DNA of 64,000 nt. Source: Pseudomethylobacillus aquaticus (GTDB lineage: Bacteria > Pseudomonadota > Gammaproteobacteria > Burkholderiales > Methylophilaceae). Made by a program: the position numbers and the translations under genes. Shown piece by piece: positions 1-8,531 of the stretch (positions within the stretch are counted from its first letter, which is position 1; every line of letters starts with the position of its first letter). The stretch spans positions 248,001-312,000 of the forward strand of contig NZ_RJVP01000003.1 in assembly GCF_003730115.1 (NCBI RefSeq). Reading direction: 5' to 3'. Below the pieces are notes generated by a model. It was given only the letters and a program-made list of their open reading frames with translations. It was not told where the DNA came from and did no database searches.

Positions 1-131
1 GCCGCTTCACTGGCAGCCGCATTGGGCACCAGCGACATGTTGTCGGTCACGTCCAGCACACGGGCCATGTTCTCGGCACGTTCAATGTAACGTGCCATCC
101 AGTACAGGTGATCTGCGGTTCGACTAAGCAA
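1..131 (-). CDS. alpha-E domain protein, N-terminal fragment
   Basis: The N-terminus of an alpha-E (DUF403) protein runs off the left edge. It starts at a TTG codon with a strong GGAGGTG ribosome site at 135-141. The first residues read [20 protein letters not shown], the signature opening of this family. The family is almost always encoded with a circularly permuted ATP-grasp protein and is predicted to act in peptide-bond or amide ligation; its substrate is unknown. The partner gene lies upstream on the same strand, but about 200 bp away, wider than the usual tight spacing. Confidence 0.85.
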   Translation of the reverse strand, partial: MLSRTADHLYWMARYIERAENMARVLDVTDNMSLVPNAAASEA

Positions 132-332
132 TTTCACCTCCTAATGTTGATACAGCGCGGAATGATGTAACGGGTACTGCCTGAGGCAGGGTGCCGGCAG
201 ACCCATACCTTGTTGCTGCGATGGCGCTAACTGTGGTTAAGCCAGGGTGATGCATGCCGGCATAGGCTGCCTTCATGACCGCAATCTTCATAACCGCAAT
301 GACAAGCAGCGACATCACCAGAAATACCATCA

Positions 333-1748
333 TCAATTCAATACCCAGGTGTCCTTGGTGCCACCGCCCTGTGAGGAATTCACCACCAGCGAGCCTTCTT
401 TCATGGCCACGCGGCACAAGGCACCGGGCACCATGCTGACCGACTTGCCGGACAGCACAAAAGGCCGCAGGTCTACATGGCGCGGTGCCAGCCCCTGCGC
501 TACCAGCGTGGGGCAGGTGGACAGGGCCAGCGTAGGCTGGGCGATGTAATTGCTGGGGCAGGACAGGATGCGCAGACGGAACTCGTCCAGCTCCTTGCGG
601 CTGGCAGCCGGTCCGACCAGCATGCCGTAACCGCCCGAGCCCTGCACTTCCTTGACCACCAGTTCGGCCAGATGGTCGAGCACGTATTGCAGCTCGTCCG
701 GCTTGCTCAGCTGATAGGTCGGCACGTTATTGAGGATGGGCTCTTCGCCAAGATAGAAGCGGATCATGGCAGGCACATGAATATAAGTGGATTTGTCATC
801 CGCCACGCCGGTACCGACCGCATTGGCCAGCGTCACGCCGCCGTTGCGGTAGACCGTCATCAGGCCGGGCACGCCCAGCATCGAATCCGGGTTGAAATTG
901 AGTGGGTCGATAAACTCGTCGTCGATGCGGCGGTAGATCACATCGACACGCTTGGGGCCTTCGGTGGTGCGCATGTAAACGGCGTTGCCGCGCACGAACA
1001 GATCCTGTCCTTCCACCAGCTCCACGCCCATCTGCTGGGCGATGAAAGCATGTTCGAAGTAGGCGCTGTTATAGGCGCCTGGCGTCATCAGCACCACCGT
1101 GGGTTCCTGGATGCCAGGCTGGGCCACGGCGCGCAGGTTGTTGAGCAGCATGTGCGGGTAGTGTTCCACCGGGGCCACCGAGTATTTACGGAACAGCTCC
1201 GGGAACAAACGCATCATCATGCGCCGGTCTTCCAGCATGTAGGACACGCCGGACGGCGTGCGCAGGTTGTCTTCCAGCACATAGAACTGGTCTTCGCCGG
1301 TACGCACGATGTCGATGCCGGCGATGTGCGCATACACGCCACCCGGCACATTGACGCCTATCATCTCGGGCCGGTATTGCGGATGCGCGAGGATGGAGTT
1401 GGGTACCAGACCGGCACGCAGGATGTCCTGCGAGTGGTAGATGTCGTGCAGGAACATATTGAGCGCACGCACGCGCTGCATGGCCCCGTCCGACAACAGC
1501 TTCCACTCGCGTGCAGCCAGCAGTCGCGGCACTACATCGAACGGGATCAGCCGTTCCTTGCCTGCGGTCTCGCCATACACATTGAAGGTGATGCCAACCC
1601 GACGGAACAGCAGTTCGGCTTCCTGCCGCTTGCTTTCCAGTTGTTCTGGCGGTGTATTACTCAGCCAGTCAGCGTAGGCCGCGTAGATATCACGCGCCAC
1701 GCCATCCACCAGCATTTCATCGAAAGGGAGTTTGACTTGCATGTTCAT
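333..1748 (-). CDS. circularly permuted type 2 ATP-grasp protein
   Basis: This 471-residue protein belongs to the circularly permuted ATP-grasp family (DUF404/DUF407), predicted to form amide bonds using ATP. Family hallmarks are FDEML near the start, the RVGITFNVYGE block, the NPDSMLGVPGLMTVYR segment and the C-terminal RPFVLSGK...SSQGGGTKDTWVL. The length matches the family. The start is uncertain: ATG 1748 and ATG 1742 are close together and neither has a clear ribosome site; a TTG at 1775 is also open. The downstream gene on the same strand is its usual alpha-E partner. Substrate and pathway are unknown for the family. Confidence 0.85.
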   Translation of the reverse strand: MNMQVKLPFDEMLVDGVARDIYAAYADWLSNTPPEQLESKRQEAELLFRRVGITFNVYGETAGKERLIPFDVVPRLLAAREWKLLSDGAMQRVRALNMFLHDIYHSQDILRAGLVPNSILAHPQYRPEMIGVNVPGGVYAHIAGIDIVRTGEDQFYVLEDNLRTPSGVSYMLEDRRMMMRLFPELFRKYSVAPVEHYPHMLLNNLRAVAQPGIQEPTVVLMTPGAYNSAYFEHAFIAQQMGVELVEGQDLFVRGNAVYMRTTEGPKRVDVIYRRIDDEFIDPLNFNPDSMLGVPGLMTVYRNGGVTLANAVGTGVADDKSTYIHVPAMIRFYLGEEPILNNVPTYQLSKPDELQYVLDHLAELVVKEVQGSGGYGMLVGPAASRKELDEFRLRILSCPSNYIAQPTLALSTCPTLVAQGLAPRHVDLRPFVLSGKSVSMVPGALCRVAMKEGSLVVNSSQGGGTKDTWVLN

Positions 1749-1891
1749 AACCAACTGTTGCAAGCCGTGTGCCAAGGCATGATCTGTTATGAATCATGGA
1801 GTTAAAATTCATCTAAACGGGCAAATGTAGAGAACGCACCGAGATGGGGCGTGCAGCTGGAGCATGATGTGTGCCTTGGTGCATGGCAGCT

Positions 1892-3586
1892 TCAATCACG
1901 CCCTGAACGCCAGATCGAGATCACCAGACCGATGCCGATCAGGAAAGCCAGGAAGAAGCCCATAAAACCGAATGCGGGCAGACCGAACAGCGTGGGGCCG
2001 CCCTTCACCGTCATGACGATGGAGGAGCCTACGATCAGCGCTGCACTGATCAGCGCCATGGTCAGCCGGTTGGTACTGTGGTCGAGCTGATGACCGAAAT
2101 GGTCCAGGCGCTTCAGATCCAGATTGAGCTTGAGACGGCCACGTGCACCTGCCCGCAACAACTGCGAGATATCGCCGGGCAGGCCGCTGGCGGCACTCAT
2201 GGCGCGCGTCAGGCCGCGTCTGCCGCGCTTGAGCAATGCGCCCGGACGGTAGCGGTCTATGATGATCTTTTTGACGATGGGCGTGAGGTGACCGACGATC
2301 TGGAAATCCGGGTCCAGCTGACGCCCCAGGCCTTCCAGCGTGACCAGCGCCTTGAACAGCATGGTGAGGTCAGGCGGCACCGCCAGCTGGTTCTCGCGCA
2401 TGATACTGGTCAGATCATTGAGCAGCACACTGAAGCGCATGTGCTTGAGCGGCGCACTTTCGTAACTACTGATGAATTCGTCGATATCGGCACTGAGGCG
2501 GCTCTCGTCGATGTGCAGCTCTTCCTGGCCGCTATCGCCCGCCCACTGGATCAGGATCTCGCGCAGGGTCTCGATATCACGCGACACCAGCGCCGCCAGC
2601 ATGTCGGCGATCTGGCCGCGGCGTTCCATGGTGACACGCCCCACCATGCCGCAATCGATGATGGCCAGCCGGTTGTCCTGCAGGAAGAAGATGTTGCCGG
2701 GATGTGGGTCGGCGTGGAAAAAGCCGTCGATGAGCACCATCTTGAGCACGGTGCTGGCCCCCAGGTCGGCCAGTCGCTTCAGGTCCAGCCCGGCGGCACT
2801 GGCGCGCTCCAGCTCGTTGGCCGGGATGCCGTCGATGTGGTCCATGACCAGGATGCGCTCGCTGGTGTAATCCCAGTGGATACGCGCAAAACTGACGTTG
2901 GGGTCGGTACTGAAATTTTGTGCGAAGCGTTCGGTGTTACGCCCCTCCATGGCCAGATCCAGCTCGCGCAGCAGAGATTTGGAGAATTGCGACACGATCT
3001 CGGTGGGACGGAAGCGCGCGGCTTCGGCGAACTCCAGTTCGATCAGGCGTGCCAGTTGCGCCAGCAGGCGCAGGTCGGCCTCGATACGGGCGGTGACATT
3101 GGGGCGACGGATCTTCACCACCACGCGCGTGCCATCATGCAGGCGCGCCAGATGGACTTGGGCGATGGAGGCTCCGGCGATGGGCACGGCTTCGAATTCG
3201 CGGAAGATGATAAACGGAGAGTTACCCAGCGCGGCTTCCAGATCCGGCATCAGCTCGCTGAGCGCTACAGGTGGTACCTGATCCTGCAGTTTGGCGAACT
3301 CGTCCACCCATTCCGGAGGGAAGATGTCCGGCCGCGTGGCCAACACCTGGCCGAGTTTTACAAAAGTAGGCCCCAGCTCCTGAAGCGCCAGACGTGCACG
3401 CACCGCCGAGGGCAGCGTCATCATCTCCTGTGAGGTTTTAGAACTGAGCGCCTTGCCGGTCCAGGCGATGATGCTGCCCTTGCCCAGACGACGTGCCACA
3501 TCGCTCCAGCCGTAGCGCATGAGTATGCCGGCGATGGTGCGTAACCGTTTGAAATCCCGTAACAAGGCCAGCGTATTCCTGATCAT
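1892..3586 (-). CDS. ubiB: UbiB/ABC1 family atypical kinase-ATPase
   Basis: UbiB-type protein of 564 residues needed for aerobic ubiquinone synthesis, where it is thought to act as a membrane-bound ATPase helping lipid precursors reach the Ubi enzymes. The alanine-rich AGASIAQVH nucleotide loop, the VVVKIRRP lysine, the HADPHPGN catalytic loop and the IIDCGMVGR metal motif are all present. Two hydrophobic helices close the protein (from ALISAALIV and FGFMGFFLAFLIGIGL), typical for a C-terminal membrane anchor. ATG 3586 gives the normal family start (MIRNTLALLRDFKRL); a GTG at 3640 would add 18 residues. It is divergent from the NlpC/P60 gene. coq7, another ubiquinone gene, lies about 4 kb away. 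Confidence 0.88.
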   Translation of the reverse strand: MIRNTLALLRDFKRLRTIAGILMRYGWSDVARRLGKGSIIAWTGKALSSKTSQEMMTLPSAVRARLALQELGPTFVKLGQVLATRPDIFPPEWVDEFAKLQDQVPPVALSELMPDLEAALGNSPFIIFREFEAVPIAGASIAQVHLARLHDGTRVVVKIRRPNVTARIEADLRLLAQLARLIELEFAEAARFRPTEIVSQFSKSLLRELDLAMEGRNTERFAQNFSTDPNVSFARIHWDYTSERILVMDHIDGIPANELERASAAGLDLKRLADLGASTVLKMVLIDGFFHADPHPGNIFFLQDNRLAIIDCGMVGRVTMERRGQIADMLAALVSRDIETLREILIQWAGDSGQEELHIDESRLSADIDEFISSYESAPLKHMRFSVLLNDLTSIMRENQLAVPPDLTMLFKALVTLEGLGRQLDPDFQIVGHLTPIVKKIIIDRYRPGALLKRGRRGLTRAMSAASGLPGDISQLLRAGARGRLKLNLDLKRLDHFGHQLDHSTNRLTMALISAALIVGSSIVMTVKGGPTLFGLPAFGFMGFFLAFLIGIGLVISIWRSGRD

Positions 3587-3674
3587 GAATGCAGTTGCAA
3601 CCTGTAGAAGTGGGTTCCTGTTGATTTTAACCCAGTACACAAACTATTCCGTCAAACAATTTGGTACAAATGCA

Positions 3675-3704
3675 TTTACAAACCGAATCGCTATCTCTTA
3701 GAAT
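3675..3704 (+). promoter_or_regulatory. candidate sigma-70 promoter of the NlpC/P60 gene
   Basis: TTTACA at 3675-3680 and TAGAAT at 3699-3704 are separated by 18 bp. The -10 box ends 6 bp before the ATG at 3711, so the transcript would begin at or next to the start codon. No ribosome site precedes that ATG. This is pattern matching only. Confidence 0.4.
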
Positions 3705-3710
3705 CGTCCC

Positions 3711-4241
3711 ATGATTCTCAACTCAGCTCGTTCACAATGGCTGTACAGCACCCTGCTAGCCGGGCTGTTGGCGCTGAGTCTGCCGTTCTCTGCCGCACAG
3801 GCTGACAACGTCGAGCTGTCCGTGCAGGCCTCCCCCGATGTGGAAAAGAGCTGGTCCGAAAAGACACAGGAAGTGTTGTTCAAGGCGCTTAGCCTGAGCG
3901 GCATACGCTATCGCTATGGCGGCACCTCACCCGACACCGGTTTCGATTGCAGCGGCTTTGTGCGCTATGTGTTCCAGCAGGCCGCCAGCCTGTCGCTGCC
4001 ACATGGCGCGCGCTCCATCAGCCAGATGGGCGAGTTCGTCTCTAAAGAAGAGCTGCAGCCCGGTGATCTGGTGTTCTTCAATACCCTGCGCTCCGCGTTC
4101 TCGCATGTGGGCATCTACATCGGCGATAACCGCTTCATCCACGCGCCCAGCTCCGGCGGTGGCGTCAAGATCGTGGACATGAACGAACGCTACTGGGCCA
4201 ACAGCTACAACGGCGCACGCCGCATCGAGCACGACAAATAA
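3711..4241 (+). CDS. secreted C40 (NlpC/P60) peptidoglycan hydrolase
   Basis: A 176-residue exported cell-wall hydrolase predicted to cut peptide stems of peptidoglycan. Residues 1-31 form a signal peptide ending AAQA. The NlpC/P60 domain (about 52-172) carries the catalytic cysteine C80 in FDCSG, the histidine H132 in SHVGIYIG and a third polar residue H144 in FIHAPSS. Length is normal for a single-domain enzyme of this family. It is transcribed alone, divergent from ubiB, and ends at a strong hairpin shared with the convergent ferritin gene. There is no Shine-Dalgarno before the ATG, and the predicted -10 box lies directly upstream, so the mRNA may be leaderless. Confidence 0.88.
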   Translation: MILNSARSQWLYSTLLAGLLALSLPFSAAQADNVELSVQASPDVEKSWSEKTQEVLFKALSLSGIRYRYGGTSPDTGFDCSGFVRYVFQQAASLSLPHGARSISQMGEFVSKEELQPGDLVFFNTLRSAFSHVGIYIGDNRFIHAPSSGGGVKIVDMNERYWANSYNGARRIEHDK

Positions 4242-4273
4242 AGCAGCCGCGCCATAACTGAAACAAGGCAATA

Positions 4274-4309
4274 AAAATGGCACAAGCCGTGCGGGCTGTG
4301 CCATTTTTT
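4274..4309. terminator. bidirectional rho-independent terminator
   Basis: The arms AATGGCACA and TGTGCCATT extend through a bulged base into GCC/GGC pairs, with a T tract on the right and an A tract on the left. It lies between the convergent NlpC/P60 and ferritin genes and can end both transcripts. Confidence 0.85.
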
Positions 4310-4334
4310 GTTGCCTGCTATCAAAGCCGGGCTG

Positions 4335-4808
4335 TTACTTGTGGAACGCCGCCACGTCGCCCGGCTTGCGCAACATCTTGTCGACTTCACCGATGTGCAG
4401 CTCTTCCGCGTAGATCATCTCGCGTGCGTACTCTTCCAGCATCACGGACTCGCCTTCCACCAGCTTGAGCAGGTTGCGATAGCACTGCAATGAAGCGCTT
4501 TCATGCGCCAGCGACTCGCGCAGGATATCGCCGATGTCATGGTTATGGGTTTCCAGCAGCGGGCCTATGGCCAGGGATGGGTGCCCGCCCAGATGGGTGA
4601 TCAGTTCGCCCGCCTTGTTGGCGTGGTCCAGCGACTCGGTGGCCTGACCGCGCAGCCAGGAAACGATGGGGATACGGTTATAGCCATACACCATCAGCGC
4701 ATAATGGGTGTAACGCACCACCCCTGCCAGTTCCATCTCCAGTATGGTCTTCAGCGCGTCGATGATCGCTGAACTGCCCTCATCTGTGCTTTTGTCTTTC
4801 TTTGCCAT
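4335..4808 (-). CDS. ferritin-like / bacterioferritin-type iron storage protein
   Basis: A 157-residue four-helix ferritin-fold protein. Likely diiron ligands are E26 with Y33 in helix A, E58 and H62 in helix B, E103 in helix C, and an ExxH (EELH, 135-138) in helix D. The helix-B methionine that binds heme in Escherichia coli Bfr is not visible, so I call it ferritin-like rather than a proven heme bacterioferritin. A clear AAGGAGG ribosome site precedes the ATG. A perfect 10-bp palindrome lies about 80 bp upstream of the start. The same-strand gene upstream carries a Fur box, so iron control of this neighbourhood is plausible. Confidence 0.82.
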   Translation of the reverse strand: MAKKDKSTDEGSSAIIDALKTILEMELAGVVRYTHYALMVYGYNRIPIVSWLRGQATESLDHANKAGELITHLGGHPSLAIGPLLETHNHDIGDILRESLAHESASLQCYRNLLKLVEGESVMLEEYAREMIYAEELHIGEVDKMLRKPGDVAAFHK

Positions 4809-4887
4809 GATGCCTCCTTAACGGTTGTAGGGTCGGGTCCTTGAACCCAGCGCCTGCAGTGTAGACCAGAATTTTCCATGCTGCAGA

Positions 4888-4912
4888 ATTGCTAATAGTT
4901 CATATTAGCAAT
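4888..4912. promoter_or_regulatory. perfect palindrome upstream of ferritin gene, candidate operator
   Basis: The arms ATTGCTAATA and TATTAGCAAT pair perfectly around the 5-nt spacer GTTCA. No T tract follows on either strand, so it is a poor terminator and a better candidate for a dimeric regulator site. It lies between the end of the EAL gene and the start of the ferritin gene. It does not match the Fur consensus. Confidence 0.5.
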
Positions 4913-4928
4913 CGCACACGGCAGCAGC

Positions 4929-5753
4929 TCAAGCGCGGATGTGCTGCCGCGCGAACAGGCGTCCTTGCACATAATCCACGCCCATGCGCTGCGCCCAGTC
5001 GAAGTGTTCGCAGCTGGCCACCCCGTCCAGTATGGTCTGCACACCGATACGCCTGGCCGCACTCACCAGCCAGTCCAGTGTGGCTTCGGCCGCACGCGGA
5101 TTCAGGCCCTGCAGGGCCTGACGGTTGAACTTGATGACACGTGCATCCACGAATGCGCTCAGCGAGAACATGCCCCAGCGCAGCCCCACATCCTCCATGG
5201 CCACCGAAGTGCCACTTTGTTGCAGCAGCACGATCATCTGCTGGGCACGTGCGGCATCGGCCAGATTGTGGTTCTCCACGATGTTGATGATGAGCTCGGG
5301 CTCGTTCCAGGCATGCTGGCGGAACAACTGCAGGAACGGGTTCTCCTGCCCGGCACCACCTTCCATGAAGCTGTCGATATCCAGATCCAGCATCAGCCAG
5401 CCCACTTGCGGCGCACGCTCGATCTGCAATTTCTTCATTTCCAGCTCGGTGTGATATAGCAACAGCGGGTTGCGATGCAGCACCGCGAACATCTTGCCCG
5501 CGCTGATACGCTGTCCACTGACGGTATGGAATGCCGCTTTGGCCTGATAGCCTTGCACTTCCTGAGACTGCACATCCACCACCGGTCTATAGTCGGTGCC
5601 GAAGCGGCGCGACATGACGATGTCCAGCACCTGCTGTGCAGGCAGGCCGTTAGGATCCAGCCGGACGGCAGCCAGGCCAAGGGCTTCGCGCCGGACGGCA
5701 CCGGGGTCCAGCTGCGCCAGTTGCTGCAGCTCTGCATAATGAAATGCGTTCAT
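4929..5753 (-). CDS. degenerate EAL-domain protein, probably non-catalytic
   Basis: A 274-residue cytoplasmic protein with an EAL (c-di-GMP phosphodiesterase) fold at about residues 30-270. The fold shows in RPVVDVQSQEVQGYQAK, LDLDIDSF, VIKFNRQALQG and VDYVQGRLFA. The catalytic signatures are eroded: the EAL motif reads QAK, the LEITE-like strand reads INIVEN, DDFG has become EDVG, the K(I)DR motif is KFNR, and the late AEGVE motif is LDGVAS. It therefore probably does not hydrolyse c-di-GMP and may instead bind a nucleotide or a partner protein, as other degenerate EAL proteins do. A Fur-box-like site lies 33 bp upstream and a ferritin gene follows. Confidence 0.8.
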   Translation of the reverse strand: MNAFHYAELQQLAQLDPGAVRREALGLAAVRLDPNGLPAQQVLDIVMSRRFGTDYRPVVDVQSQEVQGYQAKAAFHTVSGQRISAGKMFAVLHRNPLLLYHTELEMKKLQIERAPQVGWLMLDLDIDSFMEGGAGQENPFLQLFRQHAWNEPELIINIVENHNLADAARAQQMIVLLQQSGTSVAMEDVGLRWGMFSLSAFVDARVIKFNRQALQGLNPRAAEATLDWLVSAARRIGVQTILDGVASCEHFDWAQRMGVDYVQGRLFARQHIRA

Positions 5754-5785
5754 GATGACTCCACATAAGAGGTGACATCACTATA

Positions 5786-5804
5786 CTAAATGAGAATCAT
5801 TATT
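5786..5804 (-). promoter_or_regulatory. Fur box upstream of the EAL gene
   Basis: This 19-bp site matches the classical Fur consensus (GATAATGATAATCATTATC) at 14 of 19 positions, including the core ATGA-N-AATCATTAT. It lies 33 bp upstream of the EAL-domain start, where repressor binding would cover a promoter. It could also serve the next gene to the right only if that gene were divergent, which it is not. Confidence 0.6.
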
Positions 5805-5855
5805 ATTTGAAGGCTTTTAGCTATTTCATTCTGCCGGTTTAATTCTGTATGGCGC

Positions 5856-6170
5856 TCATTCGCCTGACTGTGGCCTGTCGCTGTGGCCCAGCGGACGGTC
5901 AGGATCGATCTGGTCACGGATCAGTTGCTTCAATTCCTTGGATTCAGGGAAACGCTGCATGGCTTTACGGCTATAAAGCAATAGCCCGTTGAGCCGCACA
6001 TCAAAAATACCCCCCGTGCCCGGAACCAGACTCACACGGCCAATGTCCGATTCGAAGGTTAGCAAAAGCTCCTGCGCCATCCAGGCCGCACGTAGCAGCC
6101 AGCGACACTGGGTACAGTATTCGATCTCGATATGGTGGGTGGTCGTCATGGTCGTCATCTGGTCAAACAT
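5856..6170 (-). CDS. Rdx family (SelT/SelW/SelH-like) redox protein
   Basis: A 104-residue protein with the Rdx thioredoxin-like fold. The CxxC redox motif is CTQC in the first beta-alpha unit (IEIEYCTQCRWLLRAAWMAQ), followed by the GTGGIFDVRLNG block typical of bacterial SelW-like proteins with cysteine in place of selenocysteine. The physiological partner is not known for this family. ATG 6170 is the longest start; internal ATGs at 6155 and 6146 are also possible. It ends about 100 bp before the Fur-box region and is transcribed in the same direction as the EAL gene. Confidence 0.82.
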   Translation of the reverse strand: MFDQMTTMTTTHHIEIEYCTQCRWLLRAAWMAQELLLTFESDIGRVSLVPGTGGIFDVRLNGLLLYSRKAMQRFPESKELKQLIRDQIDPDRPLGHSDRPQSGE

Positions 6171-6237
6171 CGTTCTTTAGTGGGTAGTTAATATCTGGCA
6201 ATCTGGACAAGCTCGCTTGCCTGTATCACATCATCAC

Positions 6238-6256
6238 CAACTTGCTTGGCAAGTTG
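6238..6256. repeat. short perfect inverted repeat upstream of ctp
   Basis: CAACTTGC and GCAAGTTG pair perfectly around a TTG loop. It lies about 75 bp before the ctp start and about 70 bp before the divergent Rdx gene. There is no T tract; it may be an operator or an untranslated-region hairpin. Confidence 0.35.
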
Positions 6257-6331
6257 ATCGCAAATAGCGGAAAATGCGTAACATAGCAGCATTAGCCATT
6301 TCACAGCACGTTAGATGAGGAAACCTCGCAC

Positions 6332-7777
6332 ATGCGCGGAAAATTTGAAAAGTTCGGTCTGATCGGCATGGGTGCCGTTCTGGGTGTGATGATCAGTCTG
6401 AATTATTCGGCGATTGCCGAAAAAGACAGCAAACCACAGCTGCCGCTGGATGACCTGCGCACCTTCGCCGAGATCTTCGGCAAGATCAAAAGTGACTATG
6501 TAGAACCCATCGAAGACAAGAAGCTGATTACCGAAGCCATCAACGGTATGCTGACTGGCCTGGATCCGCACTCGGCCTATCTGGACGCTGACGGCTTCAA
6601 GGACCTGCAAGCAGGCACCCAGGGCGAGTTCGGCGGACTGGGCATCGAAGTGGGCATGGAAGATGGCTTCGTCAAAGTGGTGTCGCCCATCGAAGACACG
6701 CCTGCCTACAAGGCCGGCATCAAGGCCGGTGACCTCATCATCAAACTGGATGACACGCCAGTCAAAGGCCTGACCCTCAACGACGCGGTCAAGCGCATGC
6801 GCGGCAAACCGGACAGCGTGATCGTGCTGACCGTGGCGCGCAAGAACGAACCCAAGCCACTCATCTTCAAGATCGCCCGCGCCGTGATCAAGACCAAGAG
6901 CATCAAGCCCAAGCTGGTGGAAGCCAACTACGGGTATGTGCGCATCACCCAGTTCCAGGAACATACCGGTCAGGATCTGGCCACGGCCCTGAAGGCACTG
7001 GCCACCGAGAACAAGGGCAAGCTGCAAGGTCTGGTGCTGGACATGCGTAACAACCCGGGCGGCCTGCTGAATGCTGCTGTTGGGGTATCTGCTGCTTTCC
7101 TGCCCAAGAATGAGCTGGTGGTGTACACCGAGGGCCGCACCGAAGATGCCAAGATGCGCCTGTCTGCCACGCCACAGGATTATGTGCGCGGCGGCCCCAA
7201 GGACGACTACCTGCGTGACCTGCCTGCCGACTTCAAGACCGTGCCCATGGTGGTGCTGGTGAATGGCGGTTCGGCTTCGGCGTCCGAGATCGTGGCAGGC
7301 GCCCTGCAGGATCACAAGCGCGCAGTGATCATGGGCACCCAGAGCTTCGGCAAGGGTTCGGTACAAACCATCCTGCCGATGAACAACGGCACGGCGATCA
7401 AGCTGACCACCGCACGCTACTTCACGCCCAAGGGTCGCTCCATCCAGGCCAAGGGGATCGTGCCGGATATCCTGGTCGAAGAAAGCACGCTGACTGGTGG
7501 CCAGGCGGCGGTTGGCTTGCGCGAGGCAGATCTGAACCACCACCTCTCCAATCCCAAGGAGACGGAAGCAGAACCTGCTGCGCCAGCAGCCCCGGCTGCA
7601 CCCGCTGAGCCAGCCGCCAAGCCAGAAGCCGATGCGCCTAAGAAGCCAGGCGCTGACGCTGCTGCCGCTACCGGTCCGGCTGAATTCGGCTCCAAGTCGG
7701 ATTACCAGTTGAACCAGGCACTCAACCTGCTCAAGGGCCTGCAGATCCTGCAAAAGAAGCAGGCGGCGGCCAACTGA
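6332..7777 (+). CDS. ctpA: S41 carboxy-terminal processing protease
   Basis: A periplasmic serine protease of 481 residues that trims protein C-termini. A hydrophobic N-terminal segment (about 8-29) serves as export signal or anchor. A PDZ domain follows (about 95-165), then the S41 core. The catalytic serine is S316 in NGGSASASE (311-319), with the lysine K341 and glutamine Q345 in [11 protein letters not shown]. The C-terminus has an alanine-proline-rich stretch (about 410-450) before a final helix, probably a linker. It is followed 5 bp later by coq7, so the two are likely co-transcribed. Function is firm at family level; its natural substrate cannot be read from sequence. Confidence 0.93.
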   Translation: MRGKFEKFGLIGMGAVLGVMISLNYSAIAEKDSKPQLPLDDLRTFAEIFGKIKSDYVEPIEDKKLITEAINGMLTGLDPHSAYLDADGFKDLQAGTQGEFGGLGIEVGMEDGFVKVVSPIEDTPAYKAGIKAGDLIIKLDDTPVKGLTLNDAVKRMRGKPDSVIVLTVARKNEPKPLIFKIARAVIKTKSIKPKLVEANYGYVRITQFQEHTGQDLATALKALATENKGKLQGLVLDMRNNPGGLLNAAVGVSAAFLPKNELVVYTEGRTEDAKMRLSATPQDYVRGGPKDDYLRDLPADFKTVPMVVLVNGGSASASEIVAGALQDHKRAVIMGTQSFGKGSVQTILPMNNGTAIKLTTARYFTPKGRSIQAKGIVPDILVEESTLTGGQAAVGLREADLNHHLSNPKETEAEPAAPAAPAAPAEPAAKPEADAPKKPGADAAAATGPAEFGSKSDYQLNQALNLLKGLQILQKKQAAAN

Positions 7778-7782
7778 TCGCC

Positions 7783-8406
7783 ATGCTGCTGGATCAACTG
7801 ATCACGCAATTCGATAACGGCCTGCGCACCCTGCTGGCCACCCCGCACAGCGGGCGTCCACATCCGGATGCCCAAGTGACGGAGGGCAGCTTGTCTGACG
7901 CCGAGAAACGCCACGCAGCGGCGCTGATGCGGGTGAACCACACCGGGGAAGTGTGTGCCCAGGCCTTGTACAGCGGCCAGGCACTCACCGCGCGTGATGG
8001 CAAGACCGTCGCGGCACTAAAACAGGCGGCGCGTGAAGAAACCGAGCATCTGGCCTGGTGCGAACAACGCATCAAGCAACTGGGTGGCCGCACCAGCCTG
8101 CTCAACCCCGTGTTCTATGGTGGCTCGTTTGCCATGGGGGCGCTGGCTGGCGTGCTGGGCGACAAATGGAATCTGGGCTTTCTGGCCGAGACCGAACGCC
8201 AGGTAGGCGCACATCTGGAGCAGCATCTGCAAACCTTGCCTGCAGCGGATGAAAAGAGCCGTGCCATCGTGGCCGCGATGCGCGCAGATGAAGCAGAGCA
8301 TGCGGCCACGGCAGTGGCACAAGGTGCCGCCGAACTGCCTGCCCCGCTCAAACATGCCATGCAGCAGCTGTCGCGCCTGATGACCAGCAGCACCTACCGT
8401 TTGTAA
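7783..8406 (+). CDS. coq7: demethoxyubiquinone hydroxylase Coq7
   Basis: A 207-residue diiron monooxygenase that hydroxylates 2-polyprenyl-3-methyl-6-methoxy-1,4-benzoquinone in aerobic ubiquinone synthesis, as an alternative to UbiF. Six ligands are visible: E56 in HTGEV, an ExxH pair (E86/H89) in REETEHLAW, a glutamate near 136-138 in AETERQ, and a second ExxH (E170/H173) in DEAEH. Length equals the family norm. It starts 5 bp after ctpA. With ubiB and ispB it completes part of the quinone pathway in this window. Confidence 0.93.
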   Translation: MLLDQLITQFDNGLRTLLATPHSGRPHPDAQVTEGSLSDAEKRHAAALMRVNHTGEVCAQALYSGQALTARDGKTVAALKQAAREETEHLAWCEQRIKQLGGRTSLLNPVFYGGSFAMGALAGVLGDKWNLGFLAETERQVGAHLEQHLQTLPAADEKSRAIVAAMRADEAEHAATAVAQGAAELPAPLKHAMQQLSRLMTSSTYRL

Positions 8407-8531
8407 GACCATTCCGATGGATACTGTAGCCTAGGCGCCGCAGTTGCATCAAAACCAACATCACGCATTCCACGACACATGAGCCGCCAAGCCGTGTGCC
8501 AGATCAACACGAACCAACACGAGTACCCTAC

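Noticed and set aside
477-1805. 442-codon open frame opposite the ATP-grasp gene
   Set aside because: It is antisense to a well-conserved gene, is His/Gln-rich and lacks any family motif. It follows from codon bias of the real gene.
2078-3433. 451-codon open frame opposite ubiB
   Set aside because: Antisense shadow of ubiB with no recognisable domain.
6311-7753. 480-codon open frame opposite ctpA
   Set aside because: Antisense shadow; the plus-strand S41 protease is certain.
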